Assembly (NCBI GenBank): GCA_947500445.1
Contig: CANMSB010000027.1
Location: forward strand, 1 to 64,000
Source of the DNA: an uncultured Flavobacteriaceae bacterium
Lineage (GTDB): Bacteria; Bacteroidota; Bacteroidia; Flavobacteriales; Flavobacteriaceae
Length of the DNA: 64,000 bases
Reading direction: 5' to 3'
Shown: one piece after another, positions 63,906 to 64,000 of the stretch
Layout of the letters: each line of letters starts with the position of its first letter
Position numbering within the stretch: the stretch's first letter is position 1
Translations under genes and position numbers: made by a program
Notes under the pieces: model-generated
Seen by the model: the letters and a program-made list of their open reading frames with translations, nothing else
Databases searched by the model: none
What the model was told of the DNA's origin: nothing

Positions 63906-64000
63906 TTAAAGATTTAAAGCGTTTGAGGATTTAAAATAACGATTTAAAATAGCTTGGGCATCTTTTTCCTTTTGGGTGCCGATCAATATTTTTTCTCCAT
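63906..64000 (-). CDS. C-terminal fragment of a gene running off the window
   Basis: Only the last 31 codons are visible: they read GEKILIGTQKEKDAQAILNR and end in NALNL before the stop at 63906-63908. The ILIGTQK ending resembles the C-terminus of some bacterial PH-like domain proteins, but that is a weak impression. The stop lies 12 bp upstream of the hydrolase start, so the two may share an operon. Confidence 0.5.
   Translation of the reverse strand, partial: GEKILIGTQKEKDAQAILNRYFKSSNALNL

Overview
The window looks like a stretch of chromosome from a marine-type member of the Flavobacteriaceae (Bacteroidota). The evidence is direct: promoters follow the Bacteroidota pattern (TTG or TTTG, about 19 nt, then TAnnTTTG); there is a type IX secretion cargo with a gliding-motility type C-terminus next to PorP/SprF and OmpA-family genes; and a DUF3467 gene follows rpoC, DUF1800/DUF1501 genes are paired, and a DUF5916 gene is present. 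Strong Shine-Dalgarno sites are absent almost everywhere except in front of rpsU, as known for Flavobacteriia. The genus cannot be fixed from this sequence. No rRNA, CRISPR array, prophage or complete insertion sequence was seen.

Layout. 1-6.5 kb (minus strand): a CarboxypepD_reg-like secreted protein; a compact operon of an SDR-like protein, a DoxX-like membrane protein, a cysteine-rich ECF-type sigma factor and a DUF2461 protein; a small membrane protein; a secreted M20 peptidase. 6.5-7.2 kb: two back-to-back MITE-like elements. 7.2-15.2 kb (minus strand): a complete tryptophan operon trpE-G-D-C-F-(VOC)-B-(GIY-YIG)-A. In front of trpE lie a TAnnTTTG promoter, a 17-codon leader peptide with tandem Trp codons and an intrinsic terminator, which together read as a ribosome-mediated attenuator. 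A GIY-YIG gene flanked by inverted palindromes sits between trpB and trpA, and heptanucleotide repeat tracts start at the stop codons of trpG and trpC.

15.5-26.5 kb: a marR-yceI operon with a palindromic operator candidate, the DUF1800/DUF1501 pair, a rhodanese, DUF2851, PspC, a K+ channel, an alanine:cation symporter, a helix-hairpin-helix protein and an acyl-CoA dehydrogenase. 26.8-29.8 kb: an archaeal-type GH13 alpha-amylase lipoprotein, rpsU with a perfect Shine-Dalgarno, a Xer-type recombinase and hpf. 29.9-43.5 kb: the translation/transcription core, tRNA-Thr/Tyr/Gly/Thr, tuf, tRNA-Trp, secE, nusG, rplK-rplA-rplJ-rplL, rpoB, rpoC. This keeps the gene order known from E. coli thrU-tyrU-glyT-thrT-tufB onward.

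43.5-53.4 kb: DUF3467, prfC on the minus strand, then a type IX secretion cassette. Its cargo is a thrombospondin-type-3 repeat protein of about 1,530 residues built from nearly identical 690-bp DNA repeats, followed by PorP/SprF and PorE-like genes. 54-56.9 kb: an overlapping idi / 6-pyruvoyl-tetrahydropterin synthase-like / peroxiredoxin / manA cluster and a small helical protein. 57-64 kb (minus strand): a DUF4369 lipoprotein, another MITE-like element, a DUF819 permease, a Cof-type HAD phosphatase, a DUF5916 outer-membrane protein, a ribbon-helix-helix protein of 56 residues, an alpha/beta hydrolase, and the 3' end of a gene cut by the window edge.

The most interesting signals are the trp attenuator with an apparently leaderless leader peptide, the palindrome-flanked GIY-YIG cassette, stop-codon-anchored tandem repeats, the MITE-like family, palindrome-bearing duplications of tRNA 3' ends, and the sigma factor operon whose SDR lacks its catalytic Tyr/Lys.
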